Source: Candidatus Woesearchaeota archaeon
Lineage (GTDB): Archaea > Nanobdellota > Nanobdellia > Woesearchaeales > GCA-2687795
Assembly (NCBI GenBank): GCA_002687795.1
Contig: NZBG01000029.1
Span: 1 to 17,771, forward strand
DNA length: 17,771 nt
Reading direction: 5' to 3'
Shown here in pieces: positions 1 through 7,080 of the stretch. The position numbers were made by a program, and so were the translations under genes. Position 1 is the first letter of the stretch. Each line of letters opens with the position of its first letter. The notes beneath the pieces are model-generated. The model worked only from the letters and a program-made list of their open reading frames with translations, did not search any database and had not been told where the DNA came from.

Positions 1-1
1 C

Positions 2-172
2 TGAGAATACCTTAACATTCTTCTCATCATAAAGATTGATTTCTTTAGCTTCTTCATAATAAGGTATAAGCAGGGCAAAGTATGTTTCACTAAGGATAAT
101 AACGCCTCCTGATACGAGAAGGAGATGGTTATGGGTGGTTGTTATCGGGTTAGTTGGCTTTGGGATTGCATT
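2..172 (-). other. Open frame at the window edge, possible 5' part of a gene leaving the window
   Basis: This 57-codon minus-strand frame has no stop and runs off the left edge. Its translation is protein-like: a short hydrophobic run followed by SETYFALLIPYYEEAKEIN and further charged residues, as in the start of an exported protein. There is no ATG, GTG or TTG in the frame. A strong AGGAGG lies just before an ATT codon near position 100, so either the start is non-standard or the gene is damaged. Low confidence; it may be chance. Confidence 0.25.
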
Positions 173-209
173 TTATCTTGTCTGGAGAAAAAGAAATAAA
201 AACAGTTGA
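63..209 (+). other. Open frame resembling a C-terminal membrane anchor, possible gene remnant
   Basis: The plus-strand frame ending at the TGA of 207-209 encodes one hydrophobic span (WLWVVVIGLVGFGIAFYLVW) followed by a basic tail, RKRNKNS. This is the usual layout of a C-terminal anchor with a cytosolic positive tail. Two stops at 57-62 cut the frame off upstream and the adjacent frames do not continue it. The only start is a GTG at 135, preceded by AAGGAG at 119-124, which would give a 24-residue peptide. It overlaps the minus-strand open frame, and at most one of the two can be a working gene. Confidence 0.25.
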
Positions 210-217
210 AAGAGTTC

Positions 218-757
218 TCAGGGTATTAGGCTTATCAGGAAATTGTTTATCAGAAACAAATTAAGGGCTATGTTTACTATAAAAGACATAATGCTATTGG
301 TAGGCTCAAAGCTCATAATAAACACATAAGCAGAATGTAGCAGAACATTAAACAAGACAATAAAGATAATTCCATAAGCGATTGCTGAGATTGATAAAAA
401 AGGCAATGTAATGATTATTGTCAAAGTATAGCATATTACCTGGATCAATGTTGGGATGCACAACCTGTTGCTTACTACAGCGGCGGTTAATACCATCAAT
501 ACTGAAGCAATCAATGCAAACAATGGCCCTATTGAGAGAGCATAAAACAGGGTAACAAATGTTATTAATTCTATGCCTATCGAGGCTCTTGTGAATCTTT
601 TGTAAAATGTTGATATGCTGCCAAGGATGAATAAGGAGGGTATTAAGAGGATTTTTAATAGTGTTCCCTGGAATAAGATGAATGCTAACAGCCCAAAGGC
701 TATGAAGATTAAGTATTTTAGGTTAAATGTTTTGGGTTCCGGCTGTTTTTTTTCCAT
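218..757 (-). CDS. Multi-spanning membrane protein of unknown function
   Basis: This 179-residue protein is almost entirely hydrophobic. After a short charged N-terminus (MEKKQPEPK) there are about six or seven predicted transmembrane segments between residues 14 and 178. The only clearly polar loop lies near residues 52-57 (YKRFTR), placing that loop in the cytosol by the positive-inside rule. I recognise no catalytic motif. The general look, short and all-membrane, recalls small transporter components such as ECF S-subunits or MreD-like proteins, but nothing specific supports either. It is divergent from rfcL, 73 bp away. A TATA-like box centred 26 nt before the ATG suggests a leaderless transcript. 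The stop is TGA. Confidence 0.75.
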   Translation of the reverse strand: MEKKQPEPKTFNLKYLIFIAFGLLAFILFQGTLLKILLIPSLFILGSISTFYKRFTRASIGIELITFVTLFYALSIGPLFALIASVLMVLTAAVVSNRLCIPTLIQVICYTLTIIITLPFLSISAIAYGIIFIVLFNVLLHSAYVFIMSFEPTNSIMSFIVNIALNLFLINNFLISLIP

Positions 758-776
758 CTAAAAGATAAAACAAGGA

Positions 777-788
777 TTAATATATAAA
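777..788 (-). promoter_or_regulatory. TATA box for the 218-757 membrane protein
   Basis: The minus strand reads TTTATATATTAA here. Its centre is about 26 nt upstream of the ATG whose A is at 757. Archaeal TATA boxes lie about 25-27 nt before the transcription start, so the predicted transcript begins at or next to the start codon. No Shine-Dalgarno sequence is seen. Confidence 0.5.
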
Positions 789-800
789 GCTATAATAAAC

Positions 801-808
801 TTAATAAA
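801..808 (+). promoter_or_regulatory. TATA-like box for rfcL
   Basis: TTAATAAA is centred about 26 nt before the ATG at 831, and no Shine-Dalgarno sequence lies between them, so rfcL is probably leaderless. A second A/T run (TATAATAAA, 791-799) is an alternative but would place the start site too far upstream. Confidence 0.45.
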
Positions 809-830
809 TGCTTACAAATTCCATTCTTCC

Positions 831-2051
831 ATGACACATCCTTTTATCACAAAATATCAGCCAAAGAGGATCAAGGACATTGTTGGCCAGAACACCGCTG
901 TACAGAATCTGGTGGATTTTATCACTAATTTCAAGGCACAGAAGAAGAAGGCTGTTATTGTTCATGGCCCTTCAGGCTCTGGCAAGACAAGCTCTATCTA
1001 CGCCATAACTGATGAGCTTGGACTGGAGGTTATGGAGACGAATGCTTCTGACATTAGAAACAAAGAAGAGATTCTGCAAAGGGTTGGCGAAGCTGTTAAG
1101 CAGAGAAGCCTGTTTTCCAGGGGCAAGATTATACTGATTGACGAGATTGACGGCTTGTCAGGAACAAAAGACAGGGGAGGCGCTACTGCAATTGCCAAAC
1201 TTATAAACGAATCATTTTTTCCTATTGTTCTTACATCTTTTAACCCATGGAATAGGAAGCTTAGTTCTTTAAGAAGCAAATCAAGCCTTATTGAGTTTAA
1301 GACTTTGAATTATCTTTCTGTGTTTAATGTTTTAAAGAGCATTTGTATTAAAGAAGGCATTAAGTTTGATGAGCTGGCATTAAAAGGCCTTGCAAGAAGA
1401 AGCGGGGGAGACTTAAGGGCTGCTATCAATGACCTGCAGAGCCTTACCCAGAGAAGCAAGATTCTGGATAAAAAGCTGTTAGAGGAGTTATGCGAAAGGA
1501 ATAAAACAGAAAAGATGTTCAATGCGCTGATTAAAGTCTTCAAGAACTCTGACCTAAAGATAGCTCTGGAAGCATTTGACAATGTTGAGGAAAACCTTGA
1601 TGAATGCATCCTATGGCTTGACGAGAACCTGCCAAAGGAGTATGAGAATCCGGAAGATTTGGCAAGAGCTTATGATATGCTGAGCAAAGCTGATGTTTTC
1701 AGGAGAAGGATCAAAAGATGGCAACATTGGAGGTTTCTTGTGTATGTTAATACTCTTGTTACAGCAGGCATTGCTTCTGCCAAAGGTGAAAGGTCAAAGA
1801 GGTTTGTAAGATATATGCCAACAGGCAGGATACTTAAGATATGGAGAATTAACCAGAAAAACCTAAGGAAAAAGGCAATCGCGCAGAAGATTGCTGAGCA
1901 TACCCATTCTTCTTCTAAAAGAGCGCTTAAGGACAGTTTTCCTTATATTAAATTCATTCTCCAGAACAGTAAAGATATGGGAAGAGAGATAAGCGAAGAG
2001 CTGGAGCTTGATAAGGAAGATATTGGCTGGCTAAAAAAACAAACTTTATAA
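831..2051 (+). CDS. rfcL: Replication factor C large subunit (clamp loader)
   Basis: This is the large subunit of the archaeal clamp loader, which with RfcS opens and loads the PCNA ring onto primed DNA using ATP. In the 406 residues I see the N-terminal contact region (KYQPKRIKDIVGQ), Walker A GPSGSGKTS at 46-54, Walker B IILIDEID at 100-107, a sensor 1-like TSFN segment near residue 135, and a sensor 2-type GGDLRAAINDLQ near 192-203. The C-terminal half is basic and helical, as in the family collar domain. The length is at the short end for archaeal RfcL. The protein ends WLKKQTL, where many relatives carry a PCNA-binding PIP box (QxxLxxFF), so that motif is missing or cut short. The small-subunit gene is not in this window. 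Confidence 0.96.
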   Translation: MTHPFITKYQPKRIKDIVGQNTAVQNLVDFITNFKAQKKKAVIVHGPSGSGKTSSIYAITDELGLEVMETNASDIRNKEEILQRVGEAVKQRSLFSRGKIILIDEIDGLSGTKDRGGATAIAKLINESFFPIVLTSFNPWNRKLSSLRSKSSLIEFKTLNYLSVFNVLKSICIKEGIKFDELALKGLARRSGGDLRAAINDLQSLTQRSKILDKKLLEELCERNKTEKMFNALIKVFKNSDLKIALEAFDNVEENLDECILWLDENLPKEYENPEDLARAYDMLSKADVFRRRIKRWQHWRFLVYVNTLVTAGIASAKGERSKRFVRYMPTGRILKIWRINQKNLRKKAIAQKIAEHTHSSSKRALKDSFPYIKFILQNSKDMGREISEELELDKEDIGWLKKQTL

Positions 2052-2052
2052 A
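2045..2052 (+). promoter_or_regulatory. TATA box overlapping the rfcL stop codon
   Basis: TTTATAAA is a near-ideal archaeal TATA element and overlaps the rfcL TAA at 2049-2051. The predicted start site is near 2074, about 10-20 nt before the GTG/TTG starts of the following microprotein, leaving room for its GGTGAT ribosome-binding sequence at 2082-2087. It may drive the microprotein, pilin and zinc-ribbon genes. Confidence 0.5.
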
Positions 2053-2082
2053 CCAATAGACTTCTTATAGTGTAAAAAAAGG

Positions 2083-2196
2083 GTGATTAAATTGTTTTGT
2101 CCAAGGAAGATTAATATGTTTGAGAAAATACTGCTTACTGTTGGCTTAGCTGTAACCATTGGAGGTTTTTATTTGATTAACAGGACCTATGATTAA
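2083..2196 (+). CDS. Small single-span membrane peptide
   Basis: This short reading frame encodes 37 residues from GTG 2083, 34 from TTG 2092 or 26 from ATG 2116, ending at TAA 2194-2196. From the ATG it reads MFEKILLTVGLAVTIGGFYL followed by INRTYD, a single hydrophobic span with a short polar tail. GGTGAT at 2082-2087 matches the anti-Shine-Dalgarno sequence and is best spaced for the TTG at 2092. It sits 34 nt before the pilin gene and probably shares its transcript. I recognise no family. A small accessory membrane peptide for the pilin is possible but unsupported. Confidence 0.4.
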   Translation: MIKLFCPRKINMFEKILLTVGLAVTIGGFYLINRTYD

Positions 2197-2230
2197 TAAG
2201 AGATGATTTAAAAGATAGAAGGAAAAAGAA

Positions 2231-2725
2231 ATGAATTTATCATCTAAAAAAGGGGTTTCGCCATTAGTCGCTACAATCCTTCTGATAGCTTTCGCTGTTG
2301 CACTAGGCGCTGTTGTGATGAGCTATGGCAGCTCTTATTATGAAGAGTCTGGTAGTGGTGAAGCAGTTTCCGGCAGTGGAGAAGAGCTATGCGGGGATAT
2401 CAATCTTCAGGTGCATAAGGTAAATAACATAAACCAGCTCTGCTATAAGGAACAGGGAGCAATAAAATTTACTTTAATCAATAAGGCAAACAAAGATATA
2501 AACAAAATAAGAATGCTGGTTACAGGAGATGAGGTTTATGTTATAGAGCTTGACAGCAATTATCTGGAAGCAGGCTACCCGAAAACTGAAGAGATACCTT
2601 ATGACTTCGGAACTTATGGTGAGATAAAACAGATAGAGTTTATACCCGTTATCACAGAAGGCACTTCAGAACAGTTATGCTTTGATGATTCTGTTCTTAA
2701 AGAAAATATAAGGAAATGTTCTTAA
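2231..2725 (+). CDS. Archaeal type IV pilin-like protein
   Basis: The 164-residue product starts with a short basic leader, MNLSSKKG, followed by VSPLVATILLIAFAVALGAV. This is the classic archaeal class III signal peptide, cut after the Gly by a prepilin peptidase (PibD/FlaK type) and leaving a hydrophobic helix that forms the filament core. After a Ser/Gly/Glu linker (residues 38-52) comes a compact, probably beta-rich domain with four cysteines (C54, C71, C150, C163) that could form two disulfides. AGAAGG at 2217-2222 is a good ribosome-binding site 8 nt before the ATG. No pilus assembly ATPase or platform gene lies in the window, so the protein could serve a pilus encoded elsewhere or a simple surface fibre. 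Confidence 0.85.
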   Translation: MNLSSKKGVSPLVATILLIAFAVALGAVVMSYGSSYYEESGSGEAVSGSGEELCGDINLQVHKVNNINQLCYKEQGAIKFTLINKANKDINKIRMLVTGDEVYVIELDSNYLEAGYPKTEEIPYDFGTYGEIKQIEFIPVITEGTSEQLCFDDSVLKENIRKCS

Positions 2726-2749
2726 ATAAAGAGTTCTACTTAATATAAT

Positions 2750-2917
2750 ATGTCAGAAAAGTTGATTAGAATATGCCCAAGGTGCAGGAGCACAGACATA
2801 CATGCGGATTTGTCTACACAAGCATATATAAGAGGTTTTAATGAACATATCTGCAATAAATGAGGGTATACCGGACAATTCTTTCCTGCGGTTGATGAAA
2901 AACATATTAAAGAATAA
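2750..2917 (+). pseudogene. Small zinc-ribbon protein with an in-frame TGA at the fourth ligand position
   Basis: From ATG 2750 the frame reads MSEKLIRICPRCRSTD up to CNK, then TGA at 2861-2863, then GYTGQFFPAVDEKHIKE and TAA at 2915-2917. Codons 9 and 12 are the cysteines of CPRC (first knuckle). Codon 35 is Cys and codon 38, where CNKCGY is expected, is TGA, one base from TGT or TGC. The sequence after the TGA is plainly the rest of the same domain. The full product would be a 55-residue Cys4 zinc ribbon of the kind common in archaea, probably binding nucleic acid or protein. TGA ends several other genes here, so it is not generally reassigned. The gene may be a fresh nonsense mutant, a sequencing error or a site of recoding. 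It follows the pilin gene by 24 nt with no clear ribosome-binding site. Confidence 0.75.
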
Positions 2918-2946
2918 GCTAAGAGTTGAGCTATAAGAACTTTCTG

Positions 2947-4314
2947 TTAAACCTTAAACTTCCTATGATAAAGGAATATTATAACCAAATATAATGGCAT
3001 AACTATACCGACTAACGCAACCCCTAACACAAGAAACAATGTTCTTAATCCATAAAGCTGGGCAATATAAGAACCTAAAGGTATAGTAATCAGATAAGGG
3101 ATTGTGATTAGCAGGTTTGAAACCCTGAAATAATACCTTCTATCCGCTTCATGAAGCAGGTCCAGAATCAACAGGCCATGGGCAACCCCCACTATGGCTG
3201 CTCCAATAATCCCAAGCATTGTTGCCATTGAGATTGATACAAGATTAGGGTTATAGAAATAGGTTAAAGGCATGATTGCTATCAGCAATGTCCCAAATAC
3301 AAGCATAGGAAACTTTCCATATGCCTTTGAGTTTATTCTTGTTATAAAAGGGGCAACCAAGGAAGCAAGGGTAGCTACTATAAATACAGTAGCAACATTA
3401 AGGAAGCCTCCAAAGCCAGTTTTGCCAAGGAAGGTGTAGATAAAGATTCCATAATAGAAATTCCCTATTGTCTGGACAAAGGCTGTTATTGTCGATGCTA
3501 TCAGAAGCACAAGTATCAGCTTGTTTTTCAGGAACAGGCTAACATGGGTTCTTAGTTCTCCCATAAAATTAGATGCTGCTGTTTCCTGTTTATGCAGAGA
3601 CCTCCTGAATAAAAACATAATAAAAGCCGAAACAACAAAACAGCCTGCTGCTATTCCAAAAGAAAACGCATAACCATCTGTAACTTTATCCATTATAAAT
3701 GCGCTTGCGAATAAGCTAACCGCTGTAAGCAGCAGCCCTATCTGGGATATTTTACTAAGAATGCCCCTCTTCTCAGGCCTTAGGTTCTGTTTCAGAAGCT
3801 TTGAATATGAATTGCCGAATACAACAAGCGTTATTGCGCCGACTATAAAGGCAGCTATAAATAAAGGGATGTTGTTAAGGTATCTTGCGATTATAACCAG
3901 GACAAAGCTTGCAGCAAATAAAAAGCCGTTTAATGCTATGAATGAATTCCCTAATTTCTTTACCCTTGCCCATTCCTCTACAAGAGGGTTAAGCAATGCT
4001 ATCAACAAAACCCTTATCCCATTAACAATGCCTATCAGGAAAAGAGAGGCGCCGGAAAGAAAAAATAAAATATTGATATATTGCTGGGAGCCAAACCCAA
4101 AGCCTAGCCTGTCAAACAGATCTTTGAAGAATGCTTTTGCTACCAGCCTTGAATTCTCTTTGCCTTCCTTCTGGGCGATAAAGCCGGATACAGAGCTAAC
4201 AGCCATATTTACATCTGACTCAAGATAGCCCTGGCTTATCAGATCAAGCCTAATCTTCTCAATACTCTGATTGTTTGCCAGCCTTTCCTTTACTTCTTTT
4301 TCTAGGTTTGGCAT
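2947..4314 (-). CDS. MFS-type membrane transporter with N-terminal helical domain
   Basis: This 455-residue protein has about 12 transmembrane segments between residues 80 and 450, arranged in two halves around a basic loop (FRRSLHKQ, near 240). That is the layout of the Major Facilitator Superfamily. The first ~50 residues are soluble and contain a helical motif of the form ERLANNQSIEKIRLDLISQG, like the small domains that precede membrane regions in many DPANN proteins. No substrate-specific motif is recognisable, so the cargo is unknown. It is the last gene of a tight operon: its ATG follows the KaiC-like stop by 10 nt. Its stop lies 29 nt from the convergent zinc-ribbon gene. Confidence 0.75.
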   Translation of the reverse strand: MPNLEKEVKERLANNQSIEKIRLDLISQGYLESDVNMAVSSVSGFIAQKEGKENSRLVAKAFFKDLFDRLGFGFGSQQYINILFFLSGASLFLIGIVNGIRVLLIALLNPLVEEWARVKKLGNSFIALNGFLFAASFVLVIIARYLNNIPLFIAAFIVGAITLVVFGNSYSKLLKQNLRPEKRGILSKISQIGLLLTAVSLFASAFIMDKVTDGYAFSFGIAAGCFVVSAFIMFLFRRSLHKQETAASNFMGELRTHVSLFLKNKLILVLLIASTITAFVQTIGNFYYGIFIYTFLGKTGFGGFLNVATVFIVATLASLVAPFITRINSKAYGKFPMLVFGTLLIAIMPLTYFYNPNLVSISMATMLGIIGAAIVGVAHGLLILDLLHEADRRYYFRVSNLLITIPYLITIPLGSYIAQLYGLRTLFLVLGVALVGIVMPLYLVIIFLYHRKFKV

Positions 4315-4324
4315 CTTTTTTATA

Positions 4325-5140
4325 CTAAACTAGTGGGGTTTTGCCTCCATATAGTGCCTGGAACTGCCCGGCCTTGAACTCTAATGTGAATATATCAGTA
4401 TTGCATGATGTTGCCCTCATCTTTACAACGGATATTTCCCTGGTGACTTTTCTATACCTTTCCGTTAGCTGCAATACTATAATGCCATCAGAAAGGAAAT
4501 CTTCCACTTCGTATTCGCTGTATTTTGTTTTTGTTAAAGGCATCTCTGATATAAGGAAAGAGGTTATCTCTAAATCCCTCAAAAACTCAAAAATATAGAA
4601 CAGCCTTGACCTTACCTCTTTGCCAAAGTTAGATAAGATATACATGGCGGATAGAGAGTCTAATGCAAATAAATCACAGCCACATCCTTTCTTGATCTTT
4701 TGCACAATGTTCTTGATAACGTTCAGCCAATCGCCGCCCGGACTTACCTTCATGCCCTTTATCTGCTTCCTTATAGCGCCAACATCAGTTATTATCACAG
4801 TCCCCTTCTTAGCAGCTTTTATCTCAGCAATGCTTTCATCAATTTTGGATATGTCAGAGAGTATATAGAGGTTTATCTTGGATAAGTCATATTCCATGTT
4901 AACAAAATGATTTAATAGTGAGTTATAACTCTGCTCGAGGGATATGTACAAACTGGTTTTCCCTGTTAATGCCTCATTATATAAAACATTGAACACAACA
5001 GAACTCTTCATTGAACCGCTTGTACCAGAGATTAAAACAACATGCCCTTGCGGGATGCCTCCTTCCATATTTTCATCTAAACCTTTTATATGTGTTTTTA
5101 CCCTTTTCATTTCTTTTTTACTTTGAAGTACTTTTACCAT
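4325..5140 (-). CDS. KaiC-like RecA-fold ATPase
   Basis: This 271-residue single-domain ATPase belongs to the KaiC/RadA-like group. It has the family opening GLDENMEGGIPQGHVVLISG (residues 20-39), which runs into a Walker A variant GTSGSMKSS at 39-47 with Met where Gly is usual and Ser after the Lys. The catalytic-glutamate segment YISLEQS (65-71) keeps Glu69, and Walker B is DLFALD at 156-161. Archaeal KaiC-like proteins are ATP-dependent regulators or switches in signalling and surface-appendage control; the target here is unknown. A strong ribosome-binding site, AAGGTGG (5146-5152), overlaps the TGA of the propeller gene and lies 5 nt before this ATG. With 11 nt upstream and 10 nt downstream, it is co-translated with both neighbours and probably works with them. 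The stop is TAG. Confidence 0.9.
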   Translation of the reverse strand: MVKVLQSKKEMKRVKTHIKGLDENMEGGIPQGHVVLISGTSGSMKSSVVFNVLYNEALTGKTSLYISLEQSYNSLLNHFVNMEYDLSKINLYILSDISKIDESIAEIKAAKKGTVIITDVGAIRKQIKGMKVSPGGDWLNVIKNIVQKIKKGCGCDLFALDSLSAMYILSNFGKEVRSRLFYIFEFLRDLEITSFLISEMPLTKTKYSEYEVEDFLSDGIIVLQLTERYRKVTREISVVKMRATSCNTDIFTLEFKAGQFQALYGGKTPLV

Positions 5141-5145
5141 TTATA

Positions 5146-5152
5146 CCACCTT
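5146..5152 (-). promoter_or_regulatory. Strong ribosome-binding site of the KaiC-like gene
   Basis: The minus strand reads AAGGTGG, 5 nt before the ATG at 5138-5140 and overlapping the upstream TGA stop. It fixes the KaiC-like start and points to coupled translation with the propeller gene. Confidence 0.6.
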
Positions 5153-6396
5153 CATTGTTTTAATACAAGATTATTTAATTTGCCGTTTTTATCAGCAACT
5201 ATCACATTAATGCCCTCTTCGTTTATAAAATAGGATGTTCCAACAATAATATCCTCTGTTTTGAACTGCCATAGCTTTTTGCCAACATATTTGCCAGGCT
5301 CAGAACTCAATGTTGAGGAGTAATGACCTGTCTGATGGACTATGCCGGACAAGCCAGGCATATAATTCAGGCTAAACATTCCTTCAGCCTCAAATACATA
5401 CAATGAATGATCATAAGAGCCGACCGCTATTTCCAGTTTTCCATCATTGTCAATATCAACCACCATAGCTCTGTCAACAATCCAAAAGTCTGATGCATAG
5501 CTCCATATCTTAGTTCCGTTTGAGGAAAGTACATACAGGGCATTATCGCATGAGCCAAAGATTATTTCCAGCCTTTTGTCATTATTAATATCAGCTAAAC
5601 AGGCTTCACCATAAATCCTGCCATCTGTCTGGTATTTCCATTCAAGCCCGCCATCATGGTTTAATACATATAAGGAGTTATCGCATGAGCCAACTATAAT
5701 AGAGGGCCTGCCTGCGCCATATATGTCTCCTATTGTGGGCCTTGACGCAATCTTTCCATGTGTTTTGAATTTCCATAATAATTTTCCATAACCATCCAGG
5801 CAGTAAATCATGCCCTTATTAGAGCCGAACACAATTCTGCCTGAGAAAAAGTTGGGGGAGGATTCTATACCTGAAGCTGCCTTAAACTTCCATATTAACC
5901 TGCCTTTATTATTCAGGCAATATAAATAGCCATCATCAGAGCCAAAGATGATTTCCGGCTGGTTATCATTATTTATATCAACTATAAGGGGGGAGGATCT
6001 TATTATGTTATTCGCAGCAAATCCCCAAAGCAGCTTGCCATTATTACCCAAGGCATATAGCTTGCCTGTATCAGAACCTATTAATACCTCATCCTTTTTA
6101 TCATTGTTTATGTCCCCTATAGTAGGAGAGGAATATATGCTCTTATAAAACTCCTTTTCCAGGAAAAGCATCTCAACCTTGCTCTTTTCCTCCTTTATAG
6201 AAAAGGCCCAGTTAAGGGTGGAATCTTCTTTCAGGGAATAAACATTACCATCTTTTGTGCCGAACACTATCATTATTCCATTATGCTCATCCGAAGAAAC
6301 AATTGGAGGGGCAAGTATCTGGCTTTTTGCATCAAACAGCCATTTCCTTTCCAGCCTGCCGGTTCTTTTTCCTGATATCTTATTAAAAAAGTTCAT
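5152..6396 (-). CDS. Cytosolic FG-GAP/PQQ-type beta-propeller protein
   Basis: The 414 residues form about seven or eight propeller blades of ~45 residues. Typical blades carry a D-I-N-N-D calcium-type loop, an I-I-F-G-S strand, L-Y-x-L and a closing L-x-W-K-F strand, for example GDINNDKKDEVLIGSDTG near residue 97. This mixes integrin-like FG-GAP loops (DxNxD) with the Trp-rich strands of PQQ/BamB propellers. The N-terminal strand ERKWLF probably closes the last blade. There is no signal peptide (MNFFNKISGKRTGRLERKW), so unlike most such propellers it should stay in the cytosol, perhaps as a ligand or protein sensor. It is first in the operon with the KaiC-like ATPase and the MFS protein. A TATA box lies about 40 nt upstream. 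Confidence 0.85.
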   Translation of the reverse strand: MNFFNKISGKRTGRLERKWLFDAKSQILAPPIVSSDEHNGIMIVFGTKDGNVYSLKEDSTLNWAFSIKEEKSKVEMLFLEKEFYKSIYSSPTIGDINNDKKDEVLIGSDTGKLYALGNNGKLLWGFAANNIIRSSPLIVDINNDNQPEIIFGSDDGYLYCLNNKGRLIWKFKAASGIESSPNFFSGRIVFGSNKGMIYCLDGYGKLLWKFKTHGKIASRPTIGDIYGAGRPSIIVGSCDNSLYVLNHDGGLEWKYQTDGRIYGEACLADINNDKRLEIIFGSCDNALYVLSSNGTKIWSYASDFWIVDRAMVVDIDNDGKLEIAVGSYDHSLYVFEAEGMFSLNYMPGLSGIVHQTGHYSSTLSSEPGKYVGKKLWQFKTEDIIVGTSYFINEEGINVIVADKNGKLNNLVLKQ

Positions 6397-6431
6397 CTCT
6401 TTTTTATCTTTTTTATATTCTTGGTAGTGAG

Positions 6432-6440
6432 TATATTTAA
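6432..6440 (-). promoter_or_regulatory. TATA box for the propeller-KaiC-MFS operon
   Basis: The minus strand reads TTAAATATA, centred about 40 nt before the propeller ATG at 6396. The predicted start site is near 6410, giving a short ~14 nt leader. It lies in the 53-nt gap after the upstream protease gene, so the three genes can be expressed on their own, although read-through from that gene is possible. Confidence 0.4.
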
Positions 6441-6449
6441 GGTTTATGA

Positions 6450-7028
6450 TTATATGAATGCTCTTATTATCCCAGTAAAGAACTTATAACCATCAAACAT
6501 AAGGAAGGGCAGCATGTTAAAGAAAAACAAAAACATGTTAATCCTTGATGTTATTAATAATATAGGAAAATATTTCTTGTCCAACATATTCTTTTTTAGC
6601 AGGAATGAGGAAGCCAGCCATAACAACAGGTTCATGAAGGGGCCTGCTCCAGCTATCAAAGCACTCTGCAAAGGCGTTATCTGGCAATATAATGTTTTAC
6701 ATGCAATAGAAACATAGCCAGGAACAAAAAAGATAAAACTAAAGTTCATTAACTTCAGGACTAAGCCTAATCCTAACCAGAAGTATGCAGCATGGAACGT
6801 GGCTTCCATGCCATAAGATAATGCCACAAACTTGTGCGCAAGCTCATGCAGGATAATTGCTGGCGCTGTTACCAAAACCGCAAACTTAAGGTTTTCAAGG
6901 CTTTGGCTGGATTGCAGTTGTTTAAGAGGATCATAATTTTCAACAGGTTTTTTGAACAAATCCTTGAATATAAAGCCAACTATAACGCTCATTATAAGAA
7001 TATCAATGATTTCATTAAAAGTGAACAT
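6450..7028 (-). CDS. Site-2 protease-type (M50) intramembrane metalloprotease
   Basis: The 192-residue protein has the zinc-binding motif HELAH at 61-65 inside a hydrophobic segment, a GAGPFMN motif (the GPxxN of the M50 family) near 125, and NMLPFLMFDG at 171-180, whose Asp179 is the expected third zinc ligand. These are all the catalytic elements of S2P/RseP-like proteases, which cut transmembrane helices within the membrane. There are about five spans and no PDZ or CBS domain, so it is a minimal form. The substrate is unknown. The ATG at 7028 lies 27 nt from a shared A/T element, so the transcript is probably leaderless. It is divergent from lspA, another membrane protease. Confidence 0.9.
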   Translation of the reverse strand: MFTFNEIIDILIMSVIVGFIFKDLFKKPVENYDPLKQLQSSQSLENLKFAVLVTAPAIILHELAHKFVALSYGMEATFHAAYFWLGLGLVLKLMNFSFIFFVPGYVSIACKTLYCQITPLQSALIAGAGPFMNLLLWLASSFLLKKNMLDKKYFPILLITSRINMFLFFFNMLPFLMFDGYKFFTGIIRAFI

Positions 7029-7050
7029 ACACAGGCTTAAAAAGCAAAAC

Positions 7051-7060
7051 TAAATAAATA
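7051..7060. promoter_or_regulatory. A/T element centred between two divergent genes, possible shared TATA box
   Basis: TAAATAAATA (plus) reads TATTTATTTA on the minus strand. Its centre lies about 26 nt before the lspA ATG at 7081 and about 27 nt before the protease ATG at 7028. Both distances suit leaderless transcripts. There is no other good box on either side: the T-rich run at 7065-7073 and TTAAAAA at 7038-7044 are too close to the starts. Confidence 0.45.
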
Positions 7061-7080
7061 TTGTCTTTTTAATAAGGCAA

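Noticed and set aside
998..1609. Minus-strand open frames inside rfcL
   Set aside because: They are shadows of the well-supported rfcL frame with no recognisable protein features.
2918..2946. Possible SECIS hairpin downstream of the TGA-containing zinc-ribbon gene
   Set aside because: Only a 4-bp AGCT/AGCT stem is visible and the archaeal SECIS core pattern is not apparent, so selenocysteine is left as one untested option.
3761..5126. Plus-strand open frames inside the MFS and KaiC-like genes
   Set aside because: The minus-strand genes have clear motifs and tight operon spacing; the plus frames show none.
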